From NCBI GenBank assembly GCA_903930085.1, contig CAIYXD010000164.1, positions 1 through 5,801 of the forward strand: a stretch of DNA of 5,801 nucleotides. Direction: 5' to 3'. Below are positions 1 to 5,801 of this stretch, piece after piece. Source of the stretch: an uncultured Flavobacteriia bacterium (GTDB lineage: Bacteria > Bacteroidota > Bacteroidia > Flavobacteriales_D > Crocinitomicaceae). The position numbers and the translations under genes are program-made. Position 1 is the stretch's first letter, and every line of letters starts with the position of its first letter. Under the pieces are notes generated by a model that saw only the letters and a program-made list of their open reading frames with translations, had not been told where the DNA came from and ran no database searches.

Positions 1-1586
1 CCTAAATTAATATCCGCAATAAATCCAAGTGTTTTTGCATACTGTCCGTTTTCTAATGTAACGCCTTCCTCCATTGCATAAACTAAGGCTTTTCTTCCGC
101 CTTCAAAATTTACATCTAAATTCACAAGGAATTTGTCAAACAAGTTGTAGCTTCCTTTAATGACAGCTGCCCATTGTGGTAAATTCCATGCATAGGAATT
201 ATTCAACAAAGAATAGGAATTATAGCGCGCCAAGGCGTCAATCTTTAGTTTTTCATTCAATTGATAAGATAAGGAACCTTCTAGCGTAGTGAGATTCAAG
301 GTGTCGTAAATCACATTAAATTTATTACCGACTGAAAAAGTCGTGTCCGTAACGAAAAGAGCTCTATCGTTCACGCGAGCAAAACTTGCGCTCAAATTAA
401 AACTCATGCGCTTGGAAAGTGTTCCTTTAAAACCGAAATAGGCATCAATTGCCGTACTTTCATTCCGCAACGGAACATTGGTCAAAAGAAATTCATTTTC
501 CCTTGTCAGTGTTTTAAAGGTTACTTGTTTCAATCCACCTCTCAAGCCTAAATAAGGAATAAAAATATCATTAAACAAAGAGTATTTCACTTCCGCAACT
601 GGATAAATGTGTGCTTTGGTTGTTGCACTTGCATCCACAACAATGTCTACCCCTATTTTTGCTTTTAAGCGGTTGTCTTTTGAAAAAGTTGTAATCGTAG
701 GTTTAAGATTTATAATTGTGTTGTTGCGTACAATTCCCGAATCCAGCGCAAAACTATTCGTATCGGATTCTATGCCATATTTATATCCATTGTACCGCAC
801 ATTAAGATCTGCTGCAAATATTTCCTTCCCATATTTGTAGAAACCACTTGTTTTTAGTGCAAAATAATTTTCGCGAGCACGCCAATCTGACAAACTATCT
901 AACAACGGTTTTTTTGACGTATAATTGAAATATTCCAAACCAACTTTATAGTTTAGGGTTGCACTATCTTTTTTATGGGATGCAAAACTAAACGAACCGC
1001 CAACATCTTGAAAGCGCTGCGCCGTTTCATCGCGGTTCACGGAATCTGTGGGAATTTTCCATCCATAATAATGTAAACCCTGGTTATTGTACTGCACATC
1101 CGAGCGAAGTGTATATCTTTTTTCATTCAATGCGCCATACAAACCAACTTTTGTTCTGTCGAACTGCGCCGGTGCATAGTTTTCAAAATTTCCGAACGAA
1201 CTTAAATGTTTAGCGTGGGCGCCGTATAAAAATTTTCGGTCGCGTTTGGAATCGAAGTAAATTTCTCCCAAAGGCATTAATTCTGTTCCAACGCCAAGTT
1301 TCACATACGTTTGGTAGATCTGTTGCAGCTTTGGTTCTGTTTTTATTGTCGCAGGATTGATTTTGTCTAATTCAATACTAGTCGCATATTGTAAAAACAA
1401 GAGTGGGTATTCCGATACCGGGCTAGCAATCGTGGTGTCAATAATCTTTGGACTTTCCGTCATTCGGTAAGCCGGTTCAATTTGTCGGTTTCCCAATCCT
1501 ACAACCGTTACAACATCCGATCCTCCTTGTCCAAAAGCAAGAGAACCAAAAAGAATATACAGACAACTAATTAGTATTTTTTTCAT
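1..1586 (-). CDS. Outer-membrane beta-barrel protein, TonB-dependent-receptor-like without a plug (C-terminus cut by window edge)
   Basis: I translated the minus strand from the ATG at 1586-1584. The frame stays open for 528 codons to the left edge, so the C-terminus is missing. The N-terminus is a clear signal peptide, MKKILISCLYILFGSLAFGQ, cleaved near residue 20. Residues about 25-90 form a short linker (TVVGLGNRQIEPAYRMTES, then a stretch ending near 'EPKLQQIYQTY'). From about residue 92 onward the protein is a succession of alternating amphipathic strands rich in Tyr, Phe, Gly and Asn (VKLGVG, LGEIYFDSK, YGAHAKHLSSFG, YTLRSDVQYNN), typical of a transmembrane barrel. I see no TonB-dependent receptor plug domain and no CarboxypepD-like N-terminal domain. 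From memory, this resembles a Bacteroidota family of about 550-600 residues annotated as 'TonB-dependent receptor' and found beside large TPR proteins; most of it is therefore present. It starts 2 nt after the TPR gene's stop, so the two share a transcript. Substrate and function are unknown; active TonB-dependent uptake looks doubtful without a plug. Confidence 0.85.
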   Translation of the reverse strand, partial: MKKILISCLYILFGSLAFGQGGSDVVTVVGLGNRQIEPAYRMTESPKIIDTTIASPVSEYPLLFLQYATSIELDKINPATIKTEPKLQQIYQTYVKLGVGTELMPLGEIYFDSKRDRKFLYGAHAKHLSSFGNFENYAPAQFDRTKVGLYGALNEKRYTLRSDVQYNNQGLHYYGWKIPTDSVNRDETAQRFQDVGGSFSFASHKKDSATLNYKVGLEYFNYTSKKPLLDSLSDWRARENYFALKTSGFYKYGKEIFAADLNVRYNGYKYGIESDTNSFALDSGIVRNNTIINLKPTITTFSKDNRLKAKIGVDIVVDASATTKAHIYPVAEVKYSLFNDIFIPYLGLRGGLKQVTFKTLTRENEFLLTNVPLRNESTAIDAYFGFKGTLSKRMSFNLSASFARVNDRALFVTDTTFSVGNKFNVIYDTLNLTTLEGSLSYQLNEKLKIDALARYNSYSLLNNSYAWNLPQWAAVIKGSYNLFDKFLVNLDVNFEGGRKALVYAMEEGVTLENGQYAKTLGFIADINL

Positions 1587-1588
1587 GC

Positions 1589-4500
1589 TTATTTTCCTCC
1601 TTCATTAACATCAATAACTGTTTCGCCTTCCTGATCAATCGCTTTTGGTTTACTTTTCAGTTGCATCAGCTCGTTAAATAATTCCTCCGCTTCCAAAATA
1701 ATTCCGTCATCTTTGTTGGAATAATGGTCAATCACAGACTTCAACGTTTGCTCTGCTTGAAAAAGGTCGTCTTTTGTAATCAATACGCGCGCCTGCAAAA
1801 TTAAACCCTTTGCAACCCAGTAATTATACGTTGGCTTCATTTTAATCAATGACCGAATTTCTGTGTCAGCTTTAGTATATTCTTGCTGCTTGTAATACAT
1901 TTCAGCCAATGAATATTTCGCTTCTGCCGCCATCACGGACGTCGAATTTTTCACAATCCATTCCAAAGAAAGTTTTGCTTCCGTGAAATTGTTCAAATAA
2001 AAATTAGACATTCCTTTTGCGTATTCCGCCTCTAAGCGAATCGTATTATTGATTTGGCTGCTCTCCAGAACGCCCTTTGCGTAAATTACAGCATTGGACC
2101 AATCTTCTACTAAGAAATTACAGCGCATCGCACCAATTTTAGCATTGAAGATCACGGCAGGTTTCGATGAAACTTTTTCCAGTCGCTTGTAAAATTCAAT
2201 TGCCTCTTCAAACTGGCCATTGTTATACAAATGCTGCGCAACGCGAGATGCTGAAAATTCGGTGTTTGCATTGTTTGAGCCTTCCAACGCTTTTTTATAG
2301 TTTTCTAGTGCCTTTTCCTTATTATCTGTTTCGAAATAGGAATTTGCAAGAAAATAAGTCGCTTCTGCTGAAAATTTACCTGTTGGGAATCGTTCTAGGT
2401 ACTTTTCAAATTGTGGAATTGCCTCAGCATACAAGCTGTCAACATAAGAATCCAAAGCAGGCGTATAATAAAATCCTTCCTGTTGGTCTACAGAAATGTT
2501 TGCACACGCATATTGCTCCGCCAAAGCACTTGCTTTTTCCGGTTGCTTCAATGCCGCATATACATCAACTAATCCTTGAACAGATTTCTCACAAATTATG
2601 CGGTCTTCGCCATACTCGGCTAAAATCTGCTTGTAGTTCGATTCTGCTTTTGCGTATTCCCATTTTTTATAGTAAATATCTGCGATTTCTACTTTTGAAC
2701 TAATGAAAAGCTCAGAAGTTGGAAAATCACTTAAAATTTGGTTGAAGTAACGCATCGATTTATCGTATTCGCTCTTTGCTTTGTACAAAAGCGCCACCTC
2801 ATAAACAGACAATAGCGTATATTTCGATTGCTGATAATTGTTTATGATGTCCACTAAATTTTCAATTTTCAAATCGTCTTTTCCTGAAAAACCATACGTT
2901 TTAGCCATATAAAATAGCGCTTGGTCTTCGAAGCCCGATTTCAATTTTAAAACTTCCTGGTAATATTTTATGGCGTTTTCATTTTGTTTTGTAATATAAT
3001 AGCCATCTGCAGCGCGCATGTTTGCATCTGCTAATTTGTTTTTGTTTTTAACAGCAGATCTGCAATAAATAGTGAAATTATCCAAAGACTGAGAAATGTC
3101 TTCCTTTTTCAGATAGGCATATCCCAAATTATAATAGGCGTCTATTTTCAAATCTTGTAAAAGCGTTGCTGGTAATGCCAAAAACTCTTTGTAGCCTTTT
3201 ATCGCTTTATCTAAATTATTGAGTCGGAAATTAGCATCTGAAGCCCAAAACTTCGCTTTACCGGTCATGGTGGCATCAATTGGATATTTCTCCACCAACT
3301 CAAAAGAAGCAATTGATTTTGCTAATTCTCCTTTTTGGAAAAATTCAACCCCTTGATTAAACGCAACCAATTGGTAGGCCGTTTTTAACTTTGTATCCTT
3401 GTTTGGTAATTTATCCAACGAAGCTAGCGCTTTCGCGTAGTTGTTAGTAGAAGAATAAACCGTAACCAAATACTGGTAAATATCATTTTTCCGCTCTGAA
3501 TTTGGAAAACGATTCAGGTAATTTTCCAAGGCAATAACTGCTTCGTCGTATGGATTTAAATCCAACTTATACGATAAAACAGCATAATTATACAACGCAT
3601 CTTCTTGTATTTTTTCGTTTTTATCACTTTCAGAAGCGGCCTCAAATGCCGATCGTGCAGCAACAAGATTCTTTAGTTTTAAATATGCCTCTGCGATATG
3701 GTAAAACGCAACCTGTCCCAAACTATCCTTTTCTCTAGTTACTTTGTCCAGAATTTTAATCGCTTTGGTATATTCTTTACTCTTTAAATATGCAAAACCA
3801 AGTTGGTAATCATCAAAACGGGTAGTATTAGACTTTAAATTAAATGCTTCCAAAAAAGGAACCGCTTCATCAAATTTTCCAATTCGATAGTAGGCGTCAC
3901 CAACCAAATGGTTCATATCGTTTTTATTTACAACATTGCCGGAATCCATTGCTGTTGAAGCGTAAGTAGTAACTTCTGCATATTTTCCCTGCAAGTAATA
4001 AATTTGGGTAATATAATATGGAACCACTTTCGAAAAGTTTTCATCCGTTTGTAGTTTCAAGAATCCCTCCAGTGCTGTTTGGTAGGATTTATCCATATAC
4101 GAAATGTGAGAATAATAATACATAGCTGGCGCAGCATATTGCGTAGTTCCATTCCTTACTTCATAAAAAGCACTTTTTGCAGGAGATAATTTATTTTCCT
4201 GAAAATTCGCATAACCAACCTTAAAATAGAATTCTTCTTTATTTTCTGGTTCTACATCCTGTGCTTTCAATTTATCGAGCCAAACCAAAGCTTCGTCATA
4301 TTCTTTCTTTTGGTAAAAATATTTTCCAAGACGAAAAAATATGTCTTTTTTAAAAATGCTTTCCGGATAGTTTTTATTAAAATCTTCCAACAGCGCTACT
4401 GCATCGTTGTTGAATAGTTCCAATGCCGATAACCCTTCGTAATACAAAGCCTTTATAAACATCGGATCGTTTGGTTTGTTGAACCCATCGGCAAACCTTC

Positions 4501-4651
4501 TAAATTCAATACGCGCGGCAGCATACTGCTCCTTGGCAAACAACTCTTCGCCGCGGTAAAAATTCTCGTATTCACTGTTGTATTTCTCGGATGTTTGGGA
4601 ATACGTGAAAGAATGCAGGAAGATCAACAGGAAGACCAAAAATCTTTTCAT
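1589..4651 (-). CDS. Exported giant tetratricopeptide-repeat (TPR) protein, about 1,020 residues
   Basis: The frame can start at 4672 or at the ATG at 4651-4649. I chose 4651 because the protein then begins MKRFLVFLLIFLHSFTYSQ, a standard signal peptide (basic start, hydrophobic core, cleavage near residue 19); the upstream start would add seven polar residues before it. The mature part is almost entirely helical hairpins of about 33-36 residues with TPR-type spacing (A/G-x-x-Y...Y-x-x-A...F), for example 'GDAYYRIGKFDEAVPFLEAF', 'LGYAYLKKEDISQSLDNF' and 'LAEMYYKQQEYTKADTEI'. I count roughly 25 units by eye. There is no lipobox cysteine after the signal and no further membrane segment, so it is probably a soluble periplasmic solenoid. 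The last 20 or so residues form an acidic, non-TPR tail (ending DVNEGGK). TPR solenoids bind proteins, so a scaffold or assembly role is inferred; partners are unknown. It is the promoter-proximal gene of a pair with the downstream barrel gene and is divergent from ftsE. Many units resemble BamD/CpoB-type TPRs, but the length excludes those proteins. Confidence 0.93.
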   Translation of the reverse strand: MKRFLVFLLIFLHSFTYSQTSEKYNSEYENFYRGEELFAKEQYAAARIEFRRFADGFNKPNDPMFIKALYYEGLSALELFNNDAVALLEDFNKNYPESIFKKDIFFRLGKYFYQKKEYDEALVWLDKLKAQDVEPENKEEFYFKVGYANFQENKLSPAKSAFYEVRNGTTQYAAPAMYYYSHISYMDKSYQTALEGFLKLQTDENFSKVVPYYITQIYYLQGKYAEVTTYASTAMDSGNVVNKNDMNHLVGDAYYRIGKFDEAVPFLEAFNLKSNTTRFDDYQLGFAYLKSKEYTKAIKILDKVTREKDSLGQVAFYHIAEAYLKLKNLVAARSAFEAASESDKNEKIQEDALYNYAVLSYKLDLNPYDEAVIALENYLNRFPNSERKNDIYQYLVTVYSSTNNYAKALASLDKLPNKDTKLKTAYQLVAFNQGVEFFQKGELAKSIASFELVEKYPIDATMTGKAKFWASDANFRLNNLDKAIKGYKEFLALPATLLQDLKIDAYYNLGYAYLKKEDISQSLDNFTIYCRSAVKNKNKLADANMRAADGYYITKQNENAIKYYQEVLKLKSGFEDQALFYMAKTYGFSGKDDLKIENLVDIINNYQQSKYTLLSVYEVALLYKAKSEYDKSMRYFNQILSDFPTSELFISSKVEIADIYYKKWEYAKAESNYKQILAEYGEDRIICEKSVQGLVDVYAALKQPEKASALAEQYACANISVDQQEGFYYTPALDSYVDSLYAEAIPQFEKYLERFPTGKFSAEATYFLANSYFETDNKEKALENYKKALEGSNNANTEFSASRVAQHLYNNGQFEEAIEFYKRLEKVSSKPAVIFNAKIGAMRCNFLVEDWSNAVIYAKGVLESSQINNTIRLEAEYAKGMSNFYLNNFTEAKLSLEWIVKNSTSVMAAEAKYSLAEMYYKQQEYTKADTEIRSLIKMKPTYNYWVAKGLILQARVLITKDDLFQAEQTLKSVIDHYSNKDDGIILEAEELFNELMQLKSKPKAIDQEGETVIDVNEGGK
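1596..1602 (-). promoter_or_regulatory. Shine-Dalgarno sequence of the barrel gene, inside the end of the TPR gene
   Basis: On the minus strand AAGGAGG lies 9 nt before the ATG at 1586-1584. It is formed by the last sense codons of the TPR gene (GAA GGA GGA AAA, then TAA). This is a full-strength ribosome binding site, while neither the TPR gene nor ftsE has a recognisable one. With 2 nt between stop and start, it fixes the barrel start and supports translational coupling. Confidence 0.75.
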
Positions 4652-4809
4652 AGTACAATTGCTTTTAATCAAGTAAAATTAAGGGACATCGGCTCTGACT
4701 TGGCGCACGAGCTTAAAAGTTTTAAACGTGAATCTGTTAAGATTATTATCCACCATTTCGCTATTAGCTACTAGTATTTTTCCACCTTTACACTAAATTA
4801 TTTTATTCC
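4652..4809. promoter_or_regulatory. Divergent intergenic region between the TPR-barrel operon and ftsE
   Basis: The region must hold the promoters for both directions. Compared with the Bacteroidota sigma consensus (TTTG at -33, TAnnTTTG at -7), the best -7 matches are TATTTTTC at 4775-4782 for ftsE (7 of 8 if n positions count as matches) and TAATTTTA at 4681-4674 on the minus strand for the TPR gene. Neither has a convincing TTTG at the right distance, so both are weak calls. Neither gene has a Shine-Dalgarno sequence, as is common in this phylum. The segment about 4682-4712 is locally GC-richer than its surroundings. No small gene is visible. Confidence 0.35.
4713..4725. repeat. 13-nt palindrome in the divergent promoter region
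   Basis: TTAAAAGTTTTAA is a perfect inverted repeat around a single central G. It lies 62 nt upstream of the TPR start and 85 nt upstream of the ftsE start, a position suited to an operator or to a shared promoter element. It is made only of A and T apart from the centre, so in this AT-rich DNA chance is a fair explanation. Confidence 0.3.
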
Positions 4810-5532
4810 GTGGAAAAAGTTGTACAAATAAAAAACGCCAAAATCTACCAGCAACGTGCTTTGGTGTTGAATGAGGTGTCATTTGAAATGGACGTAAATG
4901 AATTTGTTTACCTCATCGGGAAAACAGGCAGCGGGAAAAGTAGTTTACTGAAAACTATCTACGGAGAATTAATTTTAACGGAAGGAACAGGAAATGTAGC
5001 GGGTTTTGATTTACGAAAACTGAGTAAAAAGGAAATTCCAATGCTGCGTAGAAAAATTGGAATAGTTTTTCAGGATTTTCAACTGTTGATGGATCGAACA
5101 GTACTTCAAAACCTACTTTTTGTGCTTGGAGCAACCGGATGGAAAGACACTAATTTAATGTTGAAGCGGGCAAAAGACGTTTTGCAATTGGTTGGTGTAG
5201 AACAGAAAATAAATGCCATGCCGCATGCGCTTTCCGGAGGAGAACAACAACGTGTTTCTATTGCTAGAGCGTTATTGAATAGACCGGAATTGATTCTTGC
5301 AGACGAACCAACCGGAAATTTAGATCCGGAAACTTCTCAAGAAATAATGCGCCTTTTATTGGCTGTGGCACAAGAAGAAAAAACAGCAGTTTTAATGGCA
5401 ACACACGATATGACAATGGTGGAAAAATTTCCTGGTCGGGTGGTGCGAGTTGAAAATAGTTTATTGAAAGAAGTCAATACAATGGATCGCTTCAATCCGT
5501 TTACAACCTTTGAAACAAGCTCCGAGCAGTAG
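4810..5532 (+). CDS. ftsE: Cell-division ABC transporter ATP-binding protein FtsE
   Basis: This is a complete ABC ATPase of 240 residues. The motifs are all intact: A-loop aromatic Y13, Walker A GKTGSGKS at 37-44, Q-loop Q88 in VFQDF, signature LSGGEQQR at 141-148, Walker B ILADEP at 162-167 with catalytic E166, D-loop NLD at 170-172 and switch histidine H199 in ATHD. The order and wording match flavobacterial FtsE rather than LolD or a generic transporter. FtsE pairs with the membrane protein FtsX at the division site; ATP hydrolysis is known in model bacteria to activate peptidoglycan hydrolases through FtsX. The start is GTG at 4810. An in-frame TAG at 4765 and the lack of any ATG between leave it the only good choice; the next Met (residue 27) would cut into the nucleotide-binding fold. 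There is no Shine-Dalgarno sequence. No ftsX lies beside it, which fits Bacteroidota, where ftsX is usually elsewhere. The last 20 residues or so extend past the ABC fold with no recognised motif. LolD/MacB-like ATPases are the alternative assignment. Confidence 0.92.
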   Translation: MEKVVQIKNAKIYQQRALVLNEVSFEMDVNEFVYLIGKTGSGKSSLLKTIYGELILTEGTGNVAGFDLRKLSKKEIPMLRRKIGIVFQDFQLLMDRTVLQNLLFVLGATGWKDTNLMLKRAKDVLQLVGVEQKINAMPHALSGGEQQRVSIARALLNRPELILADEPTGNLDPETSQEIMRLLLAVAQEEKTAVLMATHDMTMVEKFPGRVVRVENSLLKEVNTMDRFNPFTTFETSSEQ

Positions 5533-5555
5533 GATTTAACGTTAGAATTAAACCT

Positions 5556-5631
5556 AGTTAGATTAATAACGGTTTCGCGCTTGTCGGCGTGCCGAACTTT
5601 TTAAAGTAATCCCAAATTCGAAGTTAGATTA
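5556..5631 (+). repeat. 10-nt direct repeat AGTTAGATTA, two copies 66 nt apart
   Basis: AGTTAGATTA occurs at 5556-5565 and 5622-5631. The core GTTAGA also appears at 5541-5546 and 5700-5705, giving four copies within 165 nt, all on the plus strand after ftsE. The spacing is irregular (16, 66 and 77 nt), so this is not a CRISPR array. It could be decayed repeat DNA, a protein-binding cluster, or chance in AT-rich sequence. Confidence 0.4.
5584..5602 (+). terminator. Possible weak intrinsic terminator of ftsE
   Basis: TCGG (5584-5587) pairs with CCGA (5592-5595) around a CGTG loop. One more G-C pair is possible across a bulged A, and the arm is followed by ACTTTTT at 5596-5602. It lies about 50 nt after the ftsE stop, where a terminator is expected. 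The stem is only 4-5 bp, so it would be weak. Confidence 0.35.
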
Positions 5632-5633
5632 GT

Positions 5634-5687
5634 TTCTTTCATAATAACCGTTGTTTCCCTGTCTGCCATCAGGCAGGGAAGAAAGAA
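5634..5687. repeat. Compound inverted repeat with a CAGGCAGGG-type hairpin
   Basis: The inner stem is TTCCCTG (5655-5661) with CAGGGAA (5674-5680), 7 perfect base pairs around a 12-nt loop. Within it CTGCC (5663-5667) can instead pair with GGCAG (5672-5676) around ATCA. A second perfect 7-bp stem, TTCTTTC (5634-5640) with GAAAGAA (5681-5687), stacks directly on the right arm and leaves a 14-nt bulge on the left. No T-run follows on either strand, so it is not a classic terminator. From memory, hairpins built on CTGCC/GGCAGG recur between genes in many Bacteroidota genomes; I cannot confirm other copies here, and none occurs elsewhere in this window that I noticed. Confidence 0.5.
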
Positions 5688-5722
5688 CTGAGGCATGTAG
5701 TTAGACCCGTGTTATGTGGGGT

Positions 5723-5801
5723 TCATTTTTTCACCTCCGAAGGAAGCAGTGAAACTAATTTATTCTTCAAATCCATTCGTTCGTGCAGAATTCTTGTTAT
5801 C
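5723..5801 (-). CDS. Possible C-terminal end of a minus-strand gene entering from the right (uncertain)
   Basis: On the minus strand, the frame from the right edge is open for 25 codons and ends KNKLVSLLPSEVKK, then TGA at 5725-5723. The residue mix is protein-like, and such a gene would converge on ftsE with the repeat-rich segment between. I do not recognise the family. Two other readings of the same bases compete: a minus-strand frame ending NGFEE then TAA at 5762-5760, whose codons look more purine-first, and a plus-strand frame opening with GTG at 5749 after GAAGGAAG (KLIYSSNPFVRAEFLL to the edge). With 79 bases I cannot decide between them. Confidence 0.2.
   Translation of the reverse strand, partial: ITRILHERMDLKNKLVSLLPSEVKK

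Noticed and set aside
607..840. Open plus-strand frame of 77 codons
   Set aside because: It lies wholly antisense to the barrel gene, has no signal or motif that makes sense, and the minus-strand frame has continuous signal-peptide and beta-strand character.
2167..2703. Open plus-strand frame of 178 codons
   Set aside because: It is antisense to the TPR gene. Its translation is rich in Leu, His and Pro with no recognisable domain, as expected from the complement of TPR codons.
3550..3738. Open plus-strand frame of 62 codons
   Set aside because: It is antisense to the TPR gene, short, and has no recognisable motif or ribosome binding site.
1589..4651. TPR gene as sprE/porW or bamD
   Set aside because: SprE/PorW are lipoproteins of different length as I recall, and BamD is far shorter. 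No lipobox is present here, so no symbol was given.
4746..4754. DnaA-box-like TTATCCACC
   Set aside because: It differs by one base from TTATCCACA. I see only one such site and no cluster, AT-rich unwinding element or dnaA/dnaN neighbour, so an origin is not supported.
5541..5705. GTTAGA copies as a CRISPR array
   Set aside because: The shared core is only 6-10 nt, spacing is 16, 66 and 77 nt, and no cas gene is present.
5533..5722. Insertion sequence remnant or tRNA after ftsE
   Set aside because: No transposase-like frame, no flanking target duplication with matching terminal repeats, and no cloverleaf or CCA-type 3' end could be found; only short repeats are supported.

Overview
The window looks like chromosomal DNA from a member of the Bacteroidota, most probably the Flavobacteriia/Flavobacteriales. 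It is AT-rich. The FtsE protein has the sequence style I know from flavobacterial FtsE (GKTGSGKSS Walker A, 'ATGWKD' in the helical region). The two large exported proteins belong to envelope families typical of this phylum. Most starts lack a Shine-Dalgarno sequence, which is also usual there. These assignments rest on recognition by eye, not on a search.

Layout. Positions 1-1586 (minus strand) hold an outer-membrane beta-barrel protein of the 'TonB-dependent receptor'-annotated type; its C-terminus lies beyond the left edge. Positions 1589-4651 (minus) encode a secreted, roughly 1,020-residue protein made almost entirely of TPR-like helical hairpins. The two genes are separated by 2 nt, and the barrel gene's ribosome binding site lies inside the last codons of the TPR gene, so they form one transcription unit and are probably translationally coupled. 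Positions 4652-4809 are a divergent intergenic region with a 13-nt palindrome and only weak promoter matches. Positions 4810-5532 (plus) encode FtsE, the ATPase of the FtsEX cell-division ABC complex, with a GTG start. Positions 5533-5801 have no secure gene but are rich in inverted and direct repeats: a likely weak ftsE terminator, a CAGGCAGGG-type hairpin, and a possible gene end or start at the right edge.

How the genes may work together. FtsE acts at the inner face of the cytoplasmic membrane with FtsX, which is not in the window. The TPR protein should sit in the periplasm as a long solenoid scaffold, and the barrel in the outer membrane. The coupled TPR-barrel pair looks like a conserved but functionally uncharacterised envelope module; its closeness to ftsE suggests, but does not prove, a link to envelope growth or division. 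I see no mobile element, CRISPR array, tRNA or rRNA. The best candidate for something undescribed is the TPR-barrel pair, not an exotic element.
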